Origin: Aquitalea aquatica
Lineage (GTDB): Bacteria > Pseudomonadota > Gammaproteobacteria > Burkholderiales > Chromobacteriaceae
DNA: 34,254 bases
Direction: 5' to 3'
NCBI RefSeq assembly: GCF_013911085.1
Contig: NZ_JACERN010000011.1
Coordinates: forward strand, 1 to 34,254
A program made the position numbers and the translations under genes. Each line of letters opens with the position of its first letter. Within the stretch, counting starts at the first letter, position 1. Of the stretch, positions 1-7,435 are shown one piece after another. Below the pieces are notes generated by a model, which worked only from the letters and a program-made list of their open reading frames with translations, had not been told where the DNA came from and ran no database searches.

Positions 1-26
1 GCAAGTATTTGGCTTTCGCCAAGTAC
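1..26 (-). other. pre-rRNA leader with a short hairpin, truncated by the window edge
   Basis: Bases 5-13 pair with 18-26 (nine pairs, one G-U) around a TTTC loop. In the minus orientation this lies downstream of boxA, where pre-16S leader structure is expected. It is called from position relative to the promoter and boxA; the mature 16S rRNA is not in view. Confidence 0.45.
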
Positions 27-48
27 TCACACCTATCGGTTATTCTGT

Positions 49-61
49 TTTTTAAAGAGCG
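49..61 (-). promoter_or_regulatory. boxA-like antitermination element of an rRNA leader
   Basis: The minus strand reads CGCTCTTTAAAAA, close to the rrn boxA consensus TGCTCTTTAACA that recruits NusB/NusE. It lies downstream of the strong promoter at 115-143 and upstream of a leader hairpin. This arrangement is that of a pre-16S leader, so an rRNA operon is inferred just left of the window. Confidence 0.7.
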
Positions 62-114
62 GTGCAGGTCGCTGCGTTTCGTTTCCGTCGCTGCGTTGTC
101 TGCTGAGGAGGCGA

Positions 115-143
115 ACTATACCGCCACGCCCACCCCTCGTCAA
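115..143 (-). promoter_or_regulatory. rRNA-operon-type sigma70 promoter reading leftward off the window
   Basis: On the minus strand there is a -35 hexamer TTGACG (138-143), an exact 17-base spacer, and a -10 hexamer TATAGT (115-120). It is followed by a GC-rich discriminator (TCGCCTCC), as is typical of growth-rate-regulated rRNA promoters. About 55 bases downstream lies a boxA, which supports an rrn P1-like promoter whose 16S gene lies beyond base 1. The RNA gene itself is not visible here. Confidence 0.8.
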
Positions 144-346
144 CACTTTGTGCGAAGAAATCTGCAGATTCTGGCCAAATACCGCCCCACAGCGCGCTAA
201 GTGACTGAGGGGAAAACAATTATGCCATGGGCGTTTTATTACAGCTTTGCTGCGGATGCACAGTAGCAGGCGGCGTAGTGGCTGCTCCGGGTACTGAAAA
301 ACAGCCTGGCTGGCGCAAAAGGGAGTCACTCTACCGACACAGACAG

Positions 347-375
347 CAAAAAGCCCGGCTCGCGCCGGGCTTTTT
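347..375 (-). terminator. rho-independent terminator after the thioredoxin-like gene
   Basis: A perfect 8-bp GC-rich stem (352-359 with 364-371) with a TCGC loop is flanked by an A-run on one side and a T-run on the other, so it can work in both directions. It sits 30 bases past the minus-strand stop at 403 and insulates that gene from the rRNA promoter further left. Bases 144-346 hold no supportable gene and probably form the upstream activating region of the rRNA promoter. Confidence 0.85.
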
Positions 376-402
376 ATCGGAAACATGAATCAGCAGCTGC
401 AA

Positions 403-765
403 TCACTCGTCCTGTGCAGCGATATCTGCCTTGATCTTTTCCATGTCCAGATCACGCAGAGCCTTGATCAGCTCTTCAAACTGCGCCGGCATCATAGCAC
501 CAGACTGATTGAACACGATGATGCCATCCTTGAGTGCCATCAGCGTGGGGATGGAGCGGATCTGGAAGTGCGCAGCCAGTTCCTGCTCTTCCTCGGTATT
601 GATCTTGCCGAACACGATGTCAGGATGCTTGAGCGCCGCAGCTTCGAAGGTAGGGCCAAACATCTTGCATGGACCACACCATTCGGCCCAGAAGTCGAGA
701 ATGACGATGCCACCCTTGTCGACGGTTTCATTAAATGTGCTGCCGGTAATATTGATGGTGGCCAT
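403..765 (-). CDS. thioredoxin-family protein
   Basis: A 120-residue single-domain thioredoxin fold, predicted to be a cytoplasmic dithiol-disulfide reductase. The redox site WCGPC is at residues 29-33 (Cys30 and Cys33), preceded by the strand ILDFWAE, and the conserved cis-proline is in SIPTL (Pro73). The start at 765 is chosen because a GGAAGGGAG ribosome-binding site lies just upstream and the family begins here; a 34-residue upstream extension in frame is arginine/alanine-rich and not thioredoxin-like. It is about 12 residues longer than classical TrxA because of an acidic C-terminal tail. No signal peptide is present. The bidirectional terminator follows. It is not necessarily the housekeeping TrxA, so no symbol is given. 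Confidence 0.93.
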   Translation of the reverse strand: MATINITGSTFNETVDKGGIVILDFWAEWCGPCKMFGPTFEAAALKHPDIVFGKINTEEEQELAAHFQIRSIPTLMALKDGIIVFNQSGAMMPAQFEELIKALRDLDMEKIKADIAAQDE

Positions 766-903
766 GTAGCGCTCCCTTCCGGTGTTGCGACACCGCGGAT
801 AAGTAATAGCAGCAGAGATGGGACTGGCGGCGGCATTTGCAAGTGCTGCCACCATGGTTTGTCGCAATCAGGCTGATTGTGTCTGGCTATCCCGCACAAG
901 ACA

Positions 904-924
904 AAGGCCCACTGAGTGGGCCTT
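904..924 (-). terminator. hairpin downstream of the tautomerase gene
   Basis: The arms AAGGCCCACT and AGTGGGCCTT form a near-perfect inverted repeat with a tiny loop. Read on the minus strand it is followed by TTTGTCTTG, a modest U-tract, so it is a plausible intrinsic terminator 30 bases after the tautomerase stop and before the thioredoxin-like gene. Confidence 0.6.
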
Positions 925-953
925 GGCTCTCTATATATAGTGTGCTGCGCGAT

Positions 954-1301
954 TTACAGTAGCAGCTTGCTATAACTTTCTTTTTCCATCTGGCAGATTT
1001 CCACACACAGCTGGGTGCCTGCAGGCCCTGATACGTGCTGTTGCAATACCGGCAGCAGGCTGGCGGACAGTTGTTGGCGGGTAGCCAGATCTCGTCCGGT
1101 CAGAATGTGCAGTTGCAGGTGAACAAATGGGTGAGCACCAGGCTCGGTGCCGGTCAGCCAGTGATCCAGCGGGATGGCCCGGCTTTTGATATCAACAGCC
1201 TGAAACTGCCCGCTGCCCAGCAGTGCCTCGTTGATGGCCAGCAAGGTGGCCGGCACATCCAGCTGCAACCCGCTGCTGTATTGCATGATGATTTGCGGCA
1301 T
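954..1301 (-). CDS. 5-carboxymethyl-2-hydroxymuconate delta-isomerase (CHMI)-type tautomerase
   Basis: A 115-residue protein starting MPQIIMQYS, which fits the CHMI/HpaF family (Pfam 5-carboxymethyl-2-hydroxymuconate isomerase) in which Pro2 becomes the N-terminal catalytic proline after Met removal. Other family-like stretches are the HLQLHILTGR strand and a C-terminal CVEICQMEKESYSK segment. HpaF isomerises an intermediate of homoprotocatechuate breakdown, but no other aromatic-degradation gene is nearby, so the substrate is open. The start is one base past the upstream rlmK stop with only a weak ribosome-binding site, suggesting translational coupling to rlmK. Confidence 0.8.
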   Translation of the reverse strand: MPQIIMQYSSGLQLDVPATLLAINEALLGSGQFQAVDIKSRAIPLDHWLTGTEPGAHPFVHLQLHILTGRDLATRQQLSASLLPVLQQHVSGPAGTQLCVEICQMEKESYSKLLL

Positions 1302-1302
1302 G

Positions 1303-2253
1303 TCAGCTGGCTTTCTTTTTAAGCTGATAGCACTGGTGAATCTTGCGGTTGCGGAAGTCTTCCGGCACCGACTGGGCGCTGATATCGCGGATGTGATAGT
1401 CCTCGGCCAGCCGCTCGTCCAGCACGAAGCTGCGCAGGTTATTGGAGAAGTACAGTGTGCCGCCCGGCGCCAACAGCGCCATGGCGTAGTCGATGAGCCA
1501 GACGTGATCGCGCTGGACATCGAGAATGTCCTGCATTTTCTTGGAGTTGGAGAAAGTGGGCGGGTCCATGACGATGAGGTCGAACTGCTTGCCCTCGTCT
1601 ACTGCCTGCTCCAGATACTGGAACACATCGGCGCGTACCAGCTGATGGCGCGCCAGATCCAGCCCGTTCAGTTCGAAGTTGCGGCGCGACCAGTCTTGAT
1701 AGGTATTGGACATGTCGACGGTTTCGGAACTGACCGCCCCGCCAGCGCCGGCGTAAACGGTAAAGCTGCCGGTATAGGCAAACAGATTGAGAAAGCGCTT
1801 GCCGGCAGCTTCTTCGCGTACCCGCTTGCGGGTGTTGCGGTGATCGAGGAACAGGCCGGTATCCAGATAGGCATCCAGATTGACGATGAAGCGCTGGCCG
1901 AACTCCTCCACGGTGAAGTCATCACCCAGCTTGCCCACTTTCTCGTACTGGCTGACGCCCTTCTGGCGGCGGCGGCTTTTCAGGGTGATGGCCTGCGGTG
2001 CGCGGCCGGTGACCTCGGCAATGGCGGCGATGATGGCAGCGATCCACTGCTGATAGACGTCTTCTTCCATTGCCCAACCGGTGTCGTATTCCTGCAGGTG
2101 CACGCGCTCGCCATATAGATCCACCGCCAGCGGAAACTGCGGTACATCCTTGTCGTAGACGCGCCAGGCATCCAGCCCCTGACGCGAGGCCCACTTGGCG
2201 TAGTGCTTGTAATTTTTCTGCAGCCGGTTGGCAAAGGCGGAGACATCGACCAT
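1303..2253 (-). CDS. rlmK: 23S rRNA (guanine(2069)-N7)-methyltransferase RlmK, stand-alone form
   Basis: A 316-residue class I SAM methyltransferase. It matches, by my recall, the C-terminal half of the E. coli RlmKL fusion: FANRLQKN near residue 7, RVYDKDVPQF (31-40), LDTGLFLDHR (130-139), the SAM motif NLFAYTGSFTVYAG (156-169), the catalytic-motif region DPPTFSNSKKM (230-240), and a C-terminal NRKIHQCYQL. In E. coli this domain makes m7G2069 in 23S rRNA. No THUMP/RlmL half is attached. The start at 2253 has AAGGA five bases upstream; a 16-residue longer in-frame form lacks family similarity. It lies in a minus-strand pair with the tautomerase gene. Confidence 0.88.
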   Translation of the reverse strand: MVDVSAFANRLQKNYKHYAKWASRQGLDAWRVYDKDVPQFPLAVDLYGERVHLQEYDTGWAMEEDVYQQWIAAIIAAIAEVTGRAPQAITLKSRRRQKGVSQYEKVGKLGDDFTVEEFGQRFIVNLDAYLDTGLFLDHRNTRKRVREEAAGKRFLNLFAYTGSFTVYAGAGGAVSSETVDMSNTYQDWSRRNFELNGLDLARHQLVRADVFQYLEQAVDEGKQFDLIVMDPPTFSNSKKMQDILDVQRDHVWLIDYAMALLAPGGTLYFSNNLRSFVLDERLAEDYHIRDISAQSVPEDFRNRKIHQCYQLKKKAS

Positions 2254-2305
2254 AACATTCCTTGGCGACAGCAGCCGGTGTGGCCCTGCCGGGTAATTCA
2301 TTCGG

Positions 2306-2345
2306 ACAAAAACAAACGCGCGCCAGCATAAGCTACCGGCGCGCG
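2306..2345 (-). terminator. rho-independent terminator after coaD
   Basis: An 8-bp GC-only stem (2317-2324 with 2338-2345, loop 13 bases) is followed on the minus strand by TTTGTTTTTGTCC. It starts about 25 bases past the coaD stop and separates coaD from rlmK. Confidence 0.75.
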
Positions 2346-2369
2346 CATCAGCAAGTCCTGCTTTACCGC

Positions 2370-2864
2370 CTATTCAGGCTGATACATGGCGATCAGCTTG
2401 CGATAGACCGGCTCGGGCAGATACTGGCGAATCATGTTCTGCCAGCCACGCGGGCCAACCAGGCCCTTGACCATGGTGGAGGACACTTCGGCATATTCCC
2501 GCGGTGGCAGCAGGAAGATGGTGGTGATGTCCGGGTGCAGGTCCGAGTTGATGTAACGCATGGTGCGTTCGTATTCGTAGTCGCTGGCGGTACGAATGCC
2601 GCGAATGATGTAGTTGGCGCCGATACTCTGGGCGTAATTCACCAGGAACTGGTTTTCGAACACGTCGACCCGCAGCTTGTTGAAGCCACGAGTGACGGCA
2701 CGCAGCATCTCGACGCGCTCATCCACACTGAAGGTACAGTGTTTTTCCGGATTCACGCCGACCGCCACGATGAGTTCGTCGAACAGCTCTACCGCTTCGC
2801 GAATCATCCACAAGTGACCGTTGGTGACCGGGTCAAAACTTCCGGCGTACACGGCTCTTTTCAA
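2370..2864 (-). CDS. coaD: phosphopantetheine adenylyltransferase
   Basis: The penultimate CoA biosynthesis enzyme: 4'-phosphopantetheine plus ATP gives dephospho-CoA plus PPi. From the chosen start the product is 164 residues, the usual CoaD length. It opens [17 protein letters not shown], with the nucleotidyltransferase TNGH motif at 14-17, followed by [12 protein letters not shown] (88-99) and the C-terminal VSSTMVK (127-133). I choose a TTG start at 2864 because AAAGGGA lies eight bases upstream and family alignment begins here. An ATG at 2894 gives ten extra non-conserved residues, has no ribosome-binding site, and falls at the predicted transcription start. Followed by a terminator, so probably monocistronic. 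Confidence 0.93.
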   Translation of the reverse strand: MKRAVYAGSFDPVTNGHLWMIREAVELFDELIVAVGVNPEKHCTFSVDERVEMLRAVTRGFNKLRVDVFENQFLVNYAQSIGANYIIRGIRTASDYEYERTMRYINSDLHPDITTIFLLPPREYAEVSSTMVKGLVGPRGWQNMIRQYLPEPVYRKLIAMYQPE

Positions 2865-2898
2865 TTCTCGCTTCCCTTTGGATGTGTGTGCCATGGCG

Positions 2899-2927
2899 AC
2901 TGTATCGTGCAGAGTAAGGGGGGTAAA
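2899..2927 (-). promoter_or_regulatory. candidate coaD promoter
   Basis: The minus strand carries TTTACC (2922-2927), a 17-base spacer and TACAGT (2899-2904), each 4 of 6 to the sigma70 consensus. The start of transcription would be near 2892, about 28 bases before the TTG start codon. Confidence 0.4.
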
Positions 2928-3020
2928 GGCATTTTTGTTGCAGTGCGCCAAAAATGCGGCAGAACGGCGGGCTTTTGCGTCTTTTACATCATGATTGCAG
3001 ATCATTCTGGTGCAAGAAGC

Positions 3021-3047
3021 AAGAAAGGCCGACAAAAAGCCGGCCTT
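3021..3047 (-). terminator. rho-independent terminator of the dpp operon
   Basis: The stem AAGGCCG (3025-3031) pairs with CGGCCTT (3041-3047) around a nine-base loop. Read on the minus strand it is followed by TCTTGCTTCTTGC. It starts 27 bases after the dppF stop. Confidence 0.7.
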
Positions 3048-3073
3048 AGTCATAAAAACCGCACCGGAATGGG

Positions 3074-4045
3074 TCAGCTATTGATGTTTTCCGCGTGATG
3101 GCAGGCAATCATCCGCTCGTCGAGCGCACGCAATTCGGGCACTTCCTGCTGGCAACGCTCGTTGGCAAACGGGCAGCGTTTGTGGAAGGTGCAGCCAGAT
3201 GGCGGATTCAGCGGGCTGGGCAGTTCGCCATGAATCTTGATCTTGATGCGGCGGTCTTCCGGATGGATCGATGGCGTGGCCGACAACAAGGCCTGGGTAT
3301 AAGGATGCAGCGGACGGGAGTAGATCTTTTCCTTGGCCCCCACTTCCACCGCGCGTCCCAGATACATCACCATCAATTCATCTGCCACGTGCTCCACCAC
3401 CGCCAGATTATGCGAGATGAACACATAGGCGGTGTTGAACTCTTCCTGCAGATCCATGAACAGGTTGAGCACCTGCGCCTGGATGGATACGTCCAGCGCC
3501 GAGGTCGGCTCGTCGGCCACCACGATGCGGGGATTGAGCATCATGGCGCGGGCGATGGCGATACGCTGACGCTGGCCGCCAGAGAACATGTGTGGATAAC
3601 GGTAGTAATGCTCGGGGCGCAAGCCAACCCGCGTCATCATGGCGCGCACGCGTTCTTCGCGCTCGCTGGCGGACAGGCTGGTATTGATTTCCAGCGGCTC
3701 ACCCAGCTGGGTGCCAATCTTCTGGCGCGGATTGAGCGAGGCGTAGGGGTTCTGGAACACCATCTGCACCTTGGTGCGCATGGCTTTCAGTTCGGCCTTG
3801 CTGGCGGTGGCCGCATCCTGCCCTTCCAGCAATAGCGAACCGGCAGTCGGCGGCTCGATCAGCGTCAGCTGGCGGGCCAGTGTGGACTTGCCACAGCCAG
3901 ACTCGCCCACTACCGCCAGCGTCTTGCCGGCAGTCAGTTCAAAGGAGACGCCATTGAGCGCCTTCACCTGGGCCGCCGGCTTGAAAAAGCCCTGGGCGAC
4001 ATCGTAATAACGGGTGAGATCCCGTGCCTGCAATACGGTGCTCAT
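3074..4045 (-). CDS. dppF: dipeptide ABC transporter ATP-binding protein DppF
   Basis: The second ATPase of the dipeptide importer, 323 residues. Walker A is GESGCGKST (47-55), the signature is FSGGQRQR (154-161), Walker B is IVVADE with the D-loop SALD, and the H-loop is in [11 protein letters not shown]-terminal oligopeptide-transporter domain carries cysteines in [11 protein letters not shown] and ERC. The N-terminal [11 protein letters not shown] loop is typical of DppF/OppF. Two tandem ATGs exist; the second (4045) is chosen because it sits four bases from AAGGAGG, whereas the first is only one base away. The start touches the dppD stop, indicating translational coupling. It is the last gene of the operon. 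Confidence 0.95.
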   Translation of the reverse strand: MSTVLQARDLTRYYDVAQGFFKPAAQVKALNGVSFELTAGKTLAVVGESGCGKSTLARQLTLIEPPTAGSLLLEGQDAATASKAELKAMRTKVQMVFQNPYASLNPRQKIGTQLGEPLEINTSLSASEREERVRAMMTRVGLRPEHYYRYPHMFSGGQRQRIAIARAMMLNPRIVVADEPTSALDVSIQAQVLNLFMDLQEEFNTAYVFISHNLAVVEHVADELMVMYLGRAVEVGAKEKIYSRPLHPYTQALLSATPSIHPEDRRIKIKIHGELPSPLNPPSGCTFHKRCPFANERCQQEVPELRALDERMIACHHAENINS

Positions 4046-5016
4046 CATGCCTCCTTGGCCGTAATCGGGTAGTGGCAGCGTACGACGCCACCTTCAATAG
4101 CGGTCAGGCCCGGACGTTGGGCCTTGCACTTATCCTGGACATAAGGACAGCGCGGAGACAACAGGCAGCCGCTTGGCCGGTCGTACTGCCCCGGCACGAT
4201 GCCGGCCAGCGTGGACAGGCGATGCGCCCCCTTGCTGTGTTCCGGGATCGACTTGAGCAGGGCCTCGGTGTAGGGATGGGCCGGTTTACGGAAGATACCT
4301 GGCACCTTGGCCATTTCGGCGACTTGCCCGGCATACATCACCGCCACCTTGTGCGCCACTTCGGCCACCACGGCCAGATCGTGGGTAATCATGATCAGCG
4401 CCATGTTCTGGCTTTTTTGCAGATTGACCAGCAAGTCCATGATTTGCGCCTGAATGGTGACATCCAGTGCGGTGGTGGGCTCGTCGGCAATCAGCAGCTT
4501 GGGGCTACAGGCGATGGCCATGGCGATGACCACGCGCTGGCTCATGCCGCCGGACAGCTGGTGCGGATAGGCGGCCAGACGGCTGGCTGCCGCCGGGATT
4601 TCCACCATTTCCATCAACTCCAGCGCACGCTGCTTCAACGCAGCACCACGCAGGCCCTGATGGATTTTCAGCACTTCCATGATCTGGTAACCCACGGTGT
4701 AGCTGGGGTTAAGCGAGGTCATCGGGTCCTGGAAGATCATGGCGATATCCTTGCCGACGATCTTGCGCCGCTCGCGCGCCGAGATGGTGAGCAGATCCTT
4801 GCCATCAAACTGCAGGGTATCCGCCACGATGCGGCCCTGACCTTCCAGCAAGCCCATCATGGCCATCATGGTGACCGATTTACCCGAACCGGACTCGCCG
4901 ACGATGCCGACGATTTCGCCCTGCTCAACCGTCAGGTCCAGCCCTTCCACTGCACGGAAAGGATTGTGTTGCGAACCGAACTCCACCGAGAGGTTCTTGA
5001 TTTCCAGCAGACTCAT
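4045..5016 (-). CDS. dppD: dipeptide ABC transporter ATP-binding protein DppD
   Basis: The first ATPase of the importer, 323 residues. Walker A is GESGSGKS (40-47), the signature is LSGGMSQR (154-161), Walker B is LLIADE (174-179), and the H-loop is in [12 protein letters not shown]. The C-terminal domain has cysteines ([18 protein letters not shown]) of the kind that bind an iron-sulfur cluster in some Dpp/Opp ATPases. A strong AGGAGG precedes the ATG. It follows dppC by ten bases and pairs with DppF to energise the DppBC channel. Confidence 0.96.
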   Translation of the reverse strand: MSLLEIKNLSVEFGSQHNPFRAVEGLDLTVEQGEIVGIVGESGSGKSVTMMAMMGLLEGQGRIVADTLQFDGKDLLTISARERRKIVGKDIAMIFQDPMTSLNPSYTVGYQIMEVLKIHQGLRGAALKQRALELMEMVEIPAAASRLAAYPHQLSGGMSQRVVIAMAIACSPKLLIADEPTTALDVTIQAQIMDLLVNLQKSQNMALIMITHDLAVVAEVAHKVAVMYAGQVAEMAKVPGIFRKPAHPYTEALLKSIPEHSKGAHRLSTLAGIVPGQYDRPSGCLLSPRCPYVQDKCKAQRPGLTAIEGGVVRCHYPITAKEA

Positions 5017-5026
5017 ACATCCCTCC

Positions 5027-5950
5027 TCAGGCGGCGCGCTTCAGTTTCGGATCCAGCGCATCGCGCAGGCCGTCACCCATCAGGTTGATAGCCAATACCG
5101 ACAGCAAAATGGTCAGGCCAGGCAGCGACACCACCCACCAGGCACGCTCGATGTAATCACGGGCGGATGCCAGCATGGTGCCCCACTCCGGCGTGGGCGG
5201 CTGTACCCCCAGGCCGAGAAAGCCCAGCGCAGCAATTTCCAGAATGGCCGAAGAGAAGCTCATGGTCGCATGCACGATCAGCGGTGCCATGCAGTTGGGC
5301 AGCACGGTGTTGAACATCAGGCGGAACAGCCCGGCGCCAGACACGCGCGAGGCGGTGACGTAATCACGGTTCAGCTCGGTCATGGCCGAGGCGCGGGTCA
5401 GCCGCACATAGGCCGGCAACGACACCGTGGCAATAGCGATCATGGCGTTCATCAGGCCAGGCCCCAGAATGGCCATGATGGCCACCGCCAGCAATAGCGA
5501 GGGCAGTGCCATCATGATGTCCATGACACGCATGATCACGCCGCCCAATACCTTGGGGAAGAATGCGGCCAGCAGGCCCAGTACCACCCCGGGAATCAGC
5601 GCCAGCAGCACCGAGCACAGGCCGATGAACAGCGACAGGCGCGCACCGTAGATCAGGCGCGACAGGATGTCGCGGCCCAGTTCGTCGGTCCCCAGCAGGA
5701 AGGCCGTGGAACCGCCATCCAGCCAGGCCGGCGGCGTCAGCAGATGATCACGGTACTGCTCGATGGGGCTGTACGGTGCCACCAGCGGTGCCAGAATGGC
5801 ACACAGCAGCACGATACTCATGAAGATCAGCCCGGCCACCGCGCCCTTGTTATAGGAAAAGCCCTGCCAGAACTCCTTGAATGGCGAAGGGTAGCTCAGC
5901 GCCGCATCTTCGGCAGCCGACGCGACGGTAGAGGTGTTTGCATTAGTCAT
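5027..5950 (-). CDS. dppC: dipeptide ABC transporter permease DppC
   Basis: A 307-residue inner-membrane permease of the binding-protein-dependent transport family. A cytosolic N-tail of about 35 residues with PFKEFW precedes the first membrane segment (about 36-58). [19 protein letters not shown] (86-104) is typical of DppC/OppC, and the EAA loop that docks on the ATPase is around 196-215 ([12 protein letters not shown]). The start at 5950 (MTNANTS) is chosen by family length; the reading frame continues 54 codons upstream into dppB with non-permease sequence. It is 17 bases after the dppB stop. Confidence 0.95.
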   Translation of the reverse strand: MTNANTSTVASAAEDAALSYPSPFKEFWQGFSYNKGAVAGLIFMSIVLLCAILAPLVAPYSPIEQYRDHLLTPPAWLDGGSTAFLLGTDELGRDILSRLIYGARLSLFIGLCSVLLALIPGVVLGLLAAFFPKVLGGVIMRVMDIMMALPSLLLAVAIMAILGPGLMNAMIAIATVSLPAYVRLTRASAMTELNRDYVTASRVSGAGLFRLMFNTVLPNCMAPLIVHATMSFSSAILEIAALGFLGLGVQPPTPEWGTMLASARDYIERAWWVVSLPGLTILLSVLAINLMGDGLRDALDPKLKRAA

Positions 5951-5967
5951 AGCGATACCTGCAAGCG

Positions 5968-6996
5968 TTATTTGGCGTGACGGATGCGCGGATTGGCGAC
6001 ACCGTACAGAATATCCACGATGAAATTGGTGACGATCACCAGCGTGGCCACGATCAGGATGCCGTTTTGCACCACCGGGTAATCGCGGCGGCTGATGGCA
6101 TCGATCAGCCATTTGCCGATGCCGGGCCAGGAGAAGATGGTTTCGGTCAGCACCGCACCACCCATCAGCGTGCCCACTTGCAGGCCGATCACCGTCAGCA
6201 CCGGAATCAGCGCATTACGCAGGGTATGTACAAAGATGACACGGGCCGGCGACAGGCCCTTGGCACGGGCGGTACGCACATAGTCTTCGCGCAGCACTTC
6301 CAGCATCGAGGAGCGGGTCATCCGCGCGATCACCGCCAGCGGAATGGTGCCCAGCACGATGGCCGGCAGGATCAGATGCATCAAGGCATCCTTGAACGCG
6401 CCAGCATTGGCGGCCGGATCGGCTGCTTCGGCCAGCCAGGTATCAATCAGCATGAAGCCGGTACGCGGCGTGATGTCGTAGGCCAGGTCGAGCCGCCCGG
6501 AAACCGGCGTCCAGCCCAGCTTGACCGAGAAGAACATGATGAGAATCAGGCCCCACCAGAAAATCGGCATGGAAAAACCGGTGAGCGAAATGCCCATCAC
6601 ACCATGATCCAGAATCGAGCCGCGCTTGATGGCAGCAGTGACACCAGCCAACAAGCCGAACACCACGGCAAACAGCATGGCGGCCAGCGCCAGCTCCAGC
6701 GTGGCGGGAAACAGCGTCTTGAACTCAACCCAGACACTGCTTTTGGTTACCAGCGACTCACCCAGATTGCCATGCAGCAGATTACTGATGTAATCGATAT
6801 ATTGCGCATACAACGGTTTATCCAGGCCAAGACGGTGCATGGCATCAGCATGCATCTGCGGATCCAGCGTGCGCTCACCCACCATGACTTCGACCGGATC
6901 ACCGGGAATCATACGGATAAGACCGAAAGTCAGCAGGGTAATGCCGAAGAACGTGGGAATCAGTAAACCCAGTCTGCGGAAAATGAAAGACAACAT
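5968..6996 (-). CDS. dppB: dipeptide ABC transporter permease DppB
   Basis: A 342-residue inner-membrane permease. It starts MLSFIFRRLGLLIPTFFGI, the standard OppB/DppB first membrane helix, followed by RMIPGDPVEVMVG (28-40). The EAA loop is YVRTARAKGLSPARV (239-253). GGAVLTETIFSWPGIGKW near the C-terminus is a family hallmark. The start at 6996 is supported by GGGAGAAG nine bases upstream. It forms the channel with DppC. It is separated from dppA by 439 bases holding a terminator and a candidate FNR-type promoter, so dppBCDF may have its own transcript. Confidence 0.96.
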   Translation of the reverse strand: MLSFIFRRLGLLIPTFFGITLLTFGLIRMIPGDPVEVMVGERTLDPQMHADAMHRLGLDKPLYAQYIDYISNLLHGNLGESLVTKSSVWVEFKTLFPATLELALAAMLFAVVFGLLAGVTAAIKRGSILDHGVMGISLTGFSMPIFWWGLILIMFFSVKLGWTPVSGRLDLAYDITPRTGFMLIDTWLAEAADPAANAGAFKDALMHLILPAIVLGTIPLAVIARMTRSSMLEVLREDYVRTARAKGLSPARVIFVHTLRNALIPVLTVIGLQVGTLMGGAVLTETIFSWPGIGKWLIDAISRRDYPVVQNGILIVATLVIVTNFIVDILYGVANPRIRHAK

Positions 6997-7200
6997 ACGT
7001 ACTTCTCCCGTGAATCCACCCTGCCTTGCAGCATGGCAGATGGACACCGTTAATTCAGACCCAAAGCGTGGATTTGGATGACGATACCGGTAACAGGGAG
7101 GAATGCGGGAGAGCCGAAGAGAACAACAAGAGGGTGTCGGGCAGAAGACGCCAGCTGAACCACCCACCTACATCAGCCACGTCTTCGCCACGACGGAGTG

Positions 7201-7242
7201 AAGATATCACCCGCACACGGCTACGCCTTTGATACAGGTCAA
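7201..7242 (-). promoter_or_regulatory. candidate FNR/ANR-activated promoter upstream of dppBCDF
   Basis: The minus strand has TTGAC-CTGT-ATCAA at 7229-7242, nine of ten matches to the FNR/ANR consensus TTGAT-N4-ATCAA. Twenty-two bases downstream is an extended -10, TGA followed by TATCTT (7201-7206). A start at about 7194 would put the box centre at -41.5, the class II activator position. The leader to dppB would be about 200 bases. This is a sequence-only prediction. Confidence 0.5.
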
Positions 7243-7370
7243 GCCTGTCACCACGGCGCTGGCACGCCGGCCTCTGCGTCCTGCTGCTTATCCTGCTTCC
7301 TGCTGACATCCCTGCCTGTGGTGCCGGCAACTGCGCGTCCTTCTCTGATGGAAGGATAAGGCAGTGTTAT

Positions 7371-7403
7371 ATGCAAAACATCGGGGGCTTGCGCCCCCGA
7401 TGT
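7371..7403 (-). terminator. terminator or attenuator between dppA and dppB
   Basis: A perfect 11-bp stem (7378-7388 with 7393-7403, loop TTGC) is followed on the minus strand by TTTTGCATAT. It starts 33 bases past the dppA stop. It should end most transcripts after dppA and let only part continue into dppBCDF, giving excess binding protein. Apart from this and the candidate promoter, bases 6997-7435 hold nothing I can support. Confidence 0.75.
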
Positions 7404-7435
7404 TCAACACTTCCCCGCAGGGAAGCATGCTGGCA

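Noticed and set aside
9-386. Short open frames on both strands at the left end
   Set aside because: They overlap the rRNA-type promoter, boxA and a terminator; no ribosome-binding site or protein similarity.
7055-7330. 91-codon minus-strand frame in the dppA-dppB gap
   Set aside because: No ribosome-binding site, no similarity, Arg/Ser-rich; it covers the candidate FNR-type promoter.
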